Below, piece by piece: positions 30,587 through 34,814 of a stretch of DNA of 34,814 nucleotides (its first letter is position 1; each line of letters starts with the position of its first letter). Origin of the DNA: an uncultured Prevotella sp. (GTDB taxonomy: Bacteria; Bacteroidota; Bacteroidia; Bacteroidales; Bacteroidaceae); the NCBI GenBank assembly GCA_937877595.1, contig CALFIY010000022.1, positions 1 to 34,814 of the forward strand. Direction: 5' to 3'. The notes beneath the pieces were generated by a model. That model made no database searches, was not told the DNA's origin, and was given only the letters and a program-made list of their open reading frames with translations. A program made the position numbers and the translations under genes.

Positions 30587-31312
30587 GTGTTGACAAAAAC
30601 AGAGGCTATAGTGCTCAATTCGCTGAAATATGGCGACAGCAAAGTGATTGTACGTCTCTTTGGACGGCAGACAGGCAGCATGTCGGTGGTTACATCCGCA
30701 CAGAGTTCGTCAAGAAGCCGCATAAAGAAGCAGTACTTCATGCCTTTGTCGCTAATAGAAGTAGAGGTTGACTTCCGCCAGAAAAACGAACTGCAGAAGT
30801 TGCGCGACGTCCGCCTGCTGGCTCCCTACTCTACCATACCGTTTTCTCCCGACAAGTTGGCCATTGCCCTTTTCTGTGCAGAGTTTCTCTTTCATACCCT
30901 GCGCTCTGAAGAGCGCAATGATGCGCTTTTTGAATATATTGCCGACGCCATGCAATGGCTCGATGCCTCACCTGCCAATTATGCCAACTTCCATCTCACT
31001 TTCCTGATGCGCCTGTCGCGCTTCCTCGGTTTCTTTCCTAATATTTCAGAAGCCAGCGAGGGAGCCGTTTTCGACCTGCGCGCTGCCTCGTTCTCGCCAC
31101 AGGCTCCTCTCCACCGCGATTTTCTCTCGGCCAGCGACTCACGTGCGCTTCTCCGGCTGATGCAGATGGACTTCCGAACAATGCATCTGTTTTCCATGTC
31201 GCACCACGACCGTAACCGAATACTGGAAATACTTCTCCGATATTACACCCTGCACCTGCCAAACTTCCCGGAATTGCGCTCAGTGAAGGTGCTGCAAAAT
31301 CTCTTCGACTAA
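30587..31312 (+). CDS. recO: DNA repair protein RecO
   Basis: The 241-residue protein begins with GTG at 30587 (MLTKTEAIVLNSLKYGDS), the usual RecO N-terminus; TTG at 30590 is a possible alternative. It has an OB-fold N-terminal domain (to about 80) and a helical C-terminal part with FLGFFPN and GAVFDLRAASF, ending YYTLHLPNFPELRSVKVLQN as in other Bacteroidetes RecO. The zinc cysteines found in some RecO proteins are absent. RecO with RecR loads RecA on SSB-coated DNA. The -7 box almost touches the start codon. argE-like M20 follows after 22 bp. Confidence 0.94.
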   Translation: MLTKTEAIVLNSLKYGDSKVIVRLFGRQTGSMSVVTSAQSSSRSRIKKQYFMPLSLIEVEVDFRQKNELQKLRDVRLLAPYSTIPFSPDKLAIALFCAEFLFHTLRSEERNDALFEYIADAMQWLDASPANYANFHLTFLMRLSRFLGFFPNISEASEGAVFDLRAASFSPQAPLHRDFLSASDSRALLRLMQMDFRTMHLFSMSHHDRNRILEILLRYYTLHLPNFPELRSVKVLQNLFD

Positions 31313-31334
31313 ACACGAAACTTCTACGTAAGAT

Positions 31335-32381
31335 ATGGACATAAAACAACTCACCAATGACGCCTTAGCGCTTCTCTGCGAACTCATCAGCACTCCCTCC
31401 GTCAGCCGCGACGAGGCTGCCGCAGCATCGGTAATGGAGAAATGGCTCACAAAATGGCAACTGCCATGGCAGCGCGCAGGCAACAATCTGATAGTAGGCG
31501 ACAAGCCCGACGGCACGCGCCCCACGCTGTTGCTCAATGCACATATCGACACCGTGAAACCAGTAAGCACGTGGACCCGCGACCCGTTTACACCTGCCAT
31601 AGAGGGCGACAGGCTTTACGGACTGGGCTCCAACGACTGCGGCGGCGGACTTGTGAGCCTCCTGCAAGCCTACAGGTTTCTCCGCAACACGCCGACACCA
31701 TATAATTTGCTGTATGTGGCATCGGCAGAAGAGGAAGTTTCGGGACAAAATGGCTTTTCGCTTGCACTGCAACACCTTCCGCCGATAAGCGTAGCCGTTG
31801 TTGGCGAACCAACAGGCATGCAACCAGCCATAGCAGAGAAGGGACTAATGGTGATAGATGCCATAGCAAGGGGGAAAAGCGGCCATGCCGCTCGCGACGA
31901 AGGCATCAACGCTCTCTACATAGCGCTGGACGACATTGACTGGATACGTAATTATAGGTTCGCGCGCGTAAGCCCACTTCTCGGCAGCGTGAAGGCAAGC
32001 GTCACAGTGTGTCACGCCGGCACACAGCACAACGTAGTGCCCGACGAGTGTCATTTTACCATCGACGTACGCACTAATGAACTTTACCAGAACGAACCTC
32101 TCTTCAATTTCCTGCAAGAACACACGAAGAGCGAACTCACCGCACGTTCGTTCCGGCTGTCGTCGTCGTCGCTCCCCGACGACCATCCGTTGCTGAAGCG
32201 CTGTCTGTCGATGGGAATGAAGCCTTTCGGCTCGCCCACGCTGAGCGATCAGGCACTAATGCCGTTCCCGTCGCTGAAACTTGGGCCCGGCGAGTCGTCG
32301 CGCAGTCATTCTGCCGACGAGTTTATCTGCCGGAGCGAGATAGAACATGCCATCAGCACGTACATCAAACTTATCGAGTGA
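31335..32381 (+). CDS. argE: M20 metallopeptidase, ArgE/DapE-like deacylase
   Basis: The protein has 348 residues. Di-zinc site motifs are NAHIDTV (His70, Asp72), GSNDCGGG (Asp101), ASAEEE (Glu132/133) and GEPTG, and GKSGHAA marks the dimerisation domain; the last ligand is probably in RSHSADEF. The likely role is removal of the acyl group from N-acetyl- or N-succinyl-ornithine (some Bacteroides use the succinyl form) in arginine synthesis; DapE-like activity cannot be excluded. Its 3' end overlaps the convergent nadD by 11 bp. Confidence 0.85.
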   Translation: MDIKQLTNDALALLCELISTPSVSRDEAAAASVMEKWLTKWQLPWQRAGNNLIVGDKPDGTRPTLLLNAHIDTVKPVSTWTRDPFTPAIEGDRLYGLGSNDCGGGLVSLLQAYRFLRNTPTPYNLLYVASAEEEVSGQNGFSLALQHLPPISVAVVGEPTGMQPAIAEKGLMVIDAIARGKSGHAARDEGINALYIALDDIDWIRNYRFARVSPLLGSVKASVTVCHAGTQHNVVPDECHFTIDVRTNELYQNEPLFNFLQEHTKSELTARSFRLSSSSLPDDHPLLKRCLSMGMKPFGSPTLSDQALMPFPSLKLGPGESSRSHSADEFICRSEIEHAISTYIKLIE

Positions 32382-32919
32382 CGGAATAGAGGCGCACCAC
32401 GTCGGCCTCAATGCTGTGCGGCACCATGCCGCTTATACTCTCGCCGCGAGCCACGCGCTGGCGTATGTCAGTGCTCGAGACATTGAGCAGCGGGGCTTGC
32501 ATTGTTCCTGTATGGCCGCCGCGCGGATATACAATAATGTTGTAGTGACGGAGTATATCCTTCCAGTGATACCATTGCTGAAACAGGGCCCAGTTGTCGC
32601 CTCCTACAAGTAGAGAGAAAGTGCGCTGGGGAAAGTTGCGCTGCAACTGCTGCAGCGTATTCCATGTATAGGAAGGGCGTGGTAGCAGAAACTCGTAGTC
32701 GCTCGCCACTACGCCGTCGATATCCGCCACGGCGCGACGGGCAAGTGCCATCCTGTCGTCGTCGCAAAGCAGTCCGCCTTGCGGCTTAAGCGGATTCTGA
32801 GGCGACACCATCAGCCACACCTCGTCGGCAAGGCCCTGCGCCAGGACAGATTGCGCCAGGGCGATGTGGCCACAGTGTACAGGATTGAAAGAACCACCGA
32901 AGACTACGGTGCGCATCAT
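32371..32919 (-). CDS. nadD: Nicotinate-nucleotide adenylyltransferase
   Basis: The 182-residue protein carries the nucleotidyltransferase motif GGSFNPVHCGH (residues 8-18), then SPQNPLKP, FSLLVGGDNWALFQQW and the C-terminal VSSTDIRQRVARG. It makes deamido-NAD from nicotinate mononucleotide and ATP. Two ATGs in a row are possible starts. It is the third gene of the yicC-gmk-nadD operon. Confidence 0.96.
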   Translation of the reverse strand: MMRTVVFGGSFNPVHCGHIALAQSVLAQGLADEVWLMVSPQNPLKPQGGLLCDDDRMALARRAVADIDGVVASDYEFLLPRPSYTWNTLQQLQRNFPQRTFSLLVGGDNWALFQQWYHWKDILRHYNIIVYPRGGHTGTMQAPLLNVSSTDIRQRVARGESISGMVPHSIEADVVRLYSVTR

Positions 32920-32956
32920 TGTGTTAATGTGTGAGACTTATATCAATATGTAAAAA

Positions 32957-33535
32957 CTACTTGCCGCCGAGAAACTCCTGCACTATGTCAAGCGTCTGCT
33001 GCTTTGCAGTATCCAGATCGTCGTTCACCACGACGTGGTCGAACTGCGGAGCAAAGGTTAGTTCGTATTCTGCCTTGGCAATACGCTCGCTGATGGCCTC
33101 GGCGCTGTCGGTGGCCCGGCCCTCAAGGCGACGGCGGAGTTCGTCAATCGAGGGTGGCTGGATGAAAAGGCTCAGGGCCTCGTCGCCGTAGTATTTCTTG
33201 ATATTCACGCCTCCCTTCACGTCGACATCGAACACCACATTCTGTCCTGCCTCGCGCTGGCGCTCCACCTGCTGCTTCAGCGTACCATAGAAACGGTCGG
33301 TGTAGACCTCCTCATACTCAAGGAATTCACCACACGCTACGCGCCGGCGGAATTCTTCGGGACTTACAAAGAAATATTCCACTCCGTTCTGCTCCGTACC
33401 TCGCGGTGCGCGCGACGTGCATGACACAGAGAAGCAGAGTTGCAACTCGCGGTGCTCATTCATCAGCCACTGAACGATAGTACTCTTCCCGCTGCCGCTC
33501 GGCGCTGAGACGATGATTAGTTTTCCTTTAGCCAT
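32957..33535 (-). CDS. gmk: Guanylate kinase
   Basis: The 192-residue protein has the P-loop SAPSGSGKST (10-19), GMP-binding SVSCTSRAPRGTEQNGVEYF, FLEYEEVYTDRFYGT and the lid region RRRLEGRATDSAEAISERI. It phosphorylates GMP to GDP. It lies between yicC and nadD. Confidence 0.98.
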   Translation of the reverse strand: MAKGKLIIVSAPSGSGKSTIVQWLMNEHRELQLCFSVSCTSRAPRGTEQNGVEYFFVSPEEFRRRVACGEFLEYEEVYTDRFYGTLKQQVERQREAGQNVVFDVDVKGGVNIKKYYGDEALSLFIQPPSIDELRRRLEGRATDSAEAISERIAKAEYELTFAPQFDHVVVNDDLDTAKQQTLDIVQEFLGGK

Positions 33536-33579
33536 TTTATTGCGCTGACATTTTTCTCTTTTCTTTCTTCACTTTTCGT

Positions 33580-34455
33580 CTAAAGGGCGTTGAGCACCTG
33601 CTCTTTTATCTGCTCCAGTTCGTCCTTCATCTTCACCACGATATTCTGCATCTCAGCCTGGTTGCTCTTAGAGCCTGTGGTGTTTATCTCGCGGCCCATC
33701 TCCTGGGCTATGAAGCCGAGTTTTTTTCCTTGCCCAGGCTCGTCGGCCATTGTCTCGCGGAAATATTTCAGGTGGTTGGCAAGCCGCTGTTTCTCCTCAC
33801 TTATGTCAAGTTTCTCAATGTAGTATATCAGTTCCTGTTCAAGTCGGTTCTTGTCGTAGTCGGCCTCGGGTATCTGCTGCAACCCTTCTACTATTCGCTG
33901 GCGTATTTTCTCCACTCTCGACTGCTCGTAAGGCTCTATGGATTTAAGCAGTTGCTCTATGTTGTCTATCTTCTCAGCAAACTTGTCGGCCAGCGCAGCA
34001 CCCTCCTGCGTGCGGAAGTCAACGAGTGCAGCCAGCGCGCCCTCAACGCCTTTGCGCACGGCAAGCCATTCCTCGTCGCCGAGCGTCTCCTGCTCTGTTC
34101 TGCCCAGCACATCGGGCATGCGCGTCAGCGTTGCAAGCCAGTCGGCAGGTACCGGAATGTCATTCTGTGCCACGAATTCGCTGAGTTGTCGATAGTATTG
34201 AGCCATGAGCGCCGTGTTGATTGGCGTTGTCTCGGCGGTGTTGTCCTTCTCTATCCATACGTTGAGTTCCACCTTTCCGCGCTTCAGCGTTTCGGCAGTG
34301 AGTTGGCGTATCTCCATTTCCTTCTCGCGGTAGAGAAGAGCGACACGCGTGGAAAGGTCGAGTTGTTTTGAGTTGAGCGATTTTACTTCTATGTGGATTT
34401 TCTTTTCTCCAAAGGCTACCACCGTTTTGCCGTAGCCCGTCATCGACTGTATCAT
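33580..34455 (-). CDS. yicC: YicC/YloC family endoribonuclease-like protein
   Basis: The 291-residue protein starts with MIQSMTGYGK, the family hallmark. HIEVKSLNSKQLDLSTRV follows, and the C-terminal DUF1732 part contains LANHLKYFRETM, GKKLGFIAQEMGREINTTGS and NQAEMQNIVVKMKDELEQIK. E. coli YicC is reported to act as or with an endoribonuclease; the role here is inferred. It is the first gene of the operon with gmk, a widespread arrangement. Confidence 0.95.
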   Translation of the reverse strand: MIQSMTGYGKTVVAFGEKKIHIEVKSLNSKQLDLSTRVALLYREKEMEIRQLTAETLKRGKVELNVWIEKDNTAETTPINTALMAQYYRQLSEFVAQNDIPVPADWLATLTRMPDVLGRTEQETLGDEEWLAVRKGVEGALAALVDFRTQEGAALADKFAEKIDNIEQLLKSIEPYEQSRVEKIRQRIVEGLQQIPEADYDKNRLEQELIYYIEKLDISEEKQRLANHLKYFRETMADEPGQGKKLGFIAQEMGREINTTGSKSNQAEMQNIVVKMKDELEQIKEQVLNAL

Positions 34456-34501
34456 TTTTCTGAAGAGAATAAATTTACTGTAAGTGCTTTAAAAAGTGAT
34501 G

Positions 34502-34509
34502 CAAAGGTA
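34502..34509 (-). promoter_or_regulatory. -7 box of yicC-gmk-nadD
   Basis: On the minus strand TACCTTTG, 46 bp upstream of the yicC ATG. No clear -33 TTTG is seen at the usual distance. Confidence 0.55.
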
Positions 34510-34591
34510 CACAAATTTCAGAAACAACCCATGAAATTCATAAAAAACAATAATAATCAGGCATTTATTCGTTTCTTTGCGCAGGAATAAC

Positions 34592-34599
34592 TACCTTTG
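34592..34599 (+). promoter_or_regulatory. -7 box of pnp
   Basis: TACCTTTG matches TAnnTTTG; the leader to the pnp ATG is about 55 bases. A TTTG lies at 34576-34579, but only 12 bp away, too close for a normal -33 element. Confidence 0.5.
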
Positions 34600-34660
34600 T
34601 GCGATTTTTTTGCGAACCATCGTTCGCCGATATTTATTTACAGATGTTTTTTTCAACAAG

Positions 34661-34814
34661 ATGAACGTAATTACAAAGAGTATTCAATTGCCTGATGGAA
34701 GAACCATCACGATTGAGACCGGGAAAGTGGCAAAGCAGGCCGACGGCAGCGTAATGCTGCGCATGAACAACACCGTGCTGCTGGCTACTGTTTGTGCCGC
34801 AAAAGATGCAGTTC
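34661..34814 (+). CDS. pnp: Polyribonucleotide nucleotidyltransferase, N-terminal part (cut by window edge)
   Basis: The frame is open from ATG 34661 to the window end (51 codons visible). It reads MNVITKSIQLPDGRTITIE, then GKVAKQADGSVMLRMNNTVL and LATVCAAKDA, the start of the first RNase PH-like domain of PNPase. The enzyme degrades RNA phosphorolytically from the 3' end. It is divergent from yicC, also an RNA-metabolism gene. Confidence 0.93.
   Translation, partial: MNVITKSIQLPDGRTITIETGKVAKQADGSVMLRMNNTVLLATVCAAKDAV

Overview
The window looks like chromosomal DNA of a Bacteroidales bacterium, most likely Prevotella or a close relative. The evidence is gene content and order (purH-mreBCD-mrdA-rodA, a gldH lipoprotein gene, the 390-residue type of PurM, a RhuM/Fic accessory cluster), the Bacteroidetes promoter signature TTTG-N19-TAnnTTTG in front of several genes, and the near absence of Shine-Dalgarno sequences. 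The genus is inferred from family knowledge; no search was run.

Region 1 (1-5250) is accessory and decayed. It holds the 3' end of one RhuM-family gene, a frameshifted 3' fragment of comM (Mg-chelatase-like ATPase), a lipoprotein, a complete RhuM gene, a GT2 glycosyltransferase, a RhuM-like N-terminal remnant, a Fic-domain gene, and a second 3' comM fragment. The two comM fragments begin at the same codon and keep the same downstream flank, so the segment looks like repeated insertion into, or duplication of, a comM locus.

Region 2 (5250-8400) holds an AlkD-like DNA glycosylase gene convergent with a TIGR02757/DUF2400 gene. It is followed by two small unrecognised proteins, a coding remnant and a short 21-bp-period repeat.

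Region 3 (8400-14803) is a cell-shape operon: a stand-alone IMP cyclohydrolase (purH N-domain only), mreB, mreC, mreD, mrdA (PBP2) and rodA. Region 4 (14837-21043, minus strand) is a tightly packed operon: phoH, purC, menG, aroE, purM, ricT, gldH. It has one recognisable promoter, upstream of phoH. Between phoH and the divergent fabD lies an AT-rich array with exact 21-bp period, closed by 11-bp inverted repeats.

Region 5 (21480-24511) is fabD, a cytoplasmic GH13 alpha-amylase and a free-standing AlaX-type tRNA-editing domain in one operon. Region 6 (24524-29840, minus) holds a GH105 and GH106 pair for pectin (rhamnogalacturonan) breakdown behind a perfect-consensus promoter, followed by an NhaD-type Na+/H+ antiporter. 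Region 7 (30006-34814) holds tRNA-Glu and rpsT (minus), divergent from recO and an argE-like M20 deacetylase (plus), then yicC-gmk-nadD (minus), and the start of pnp (plus) cut by the window edge.

The core of the window is ordinary housekeeping. The most unusual parts are the comM-fragment/RhuM/Fic segment, the 21-bp periodic repeat family found at two loci in opposite orientation, and two genes whose promoter -7 box lies almost on the start codon (recO and the TIGR02757 gene).
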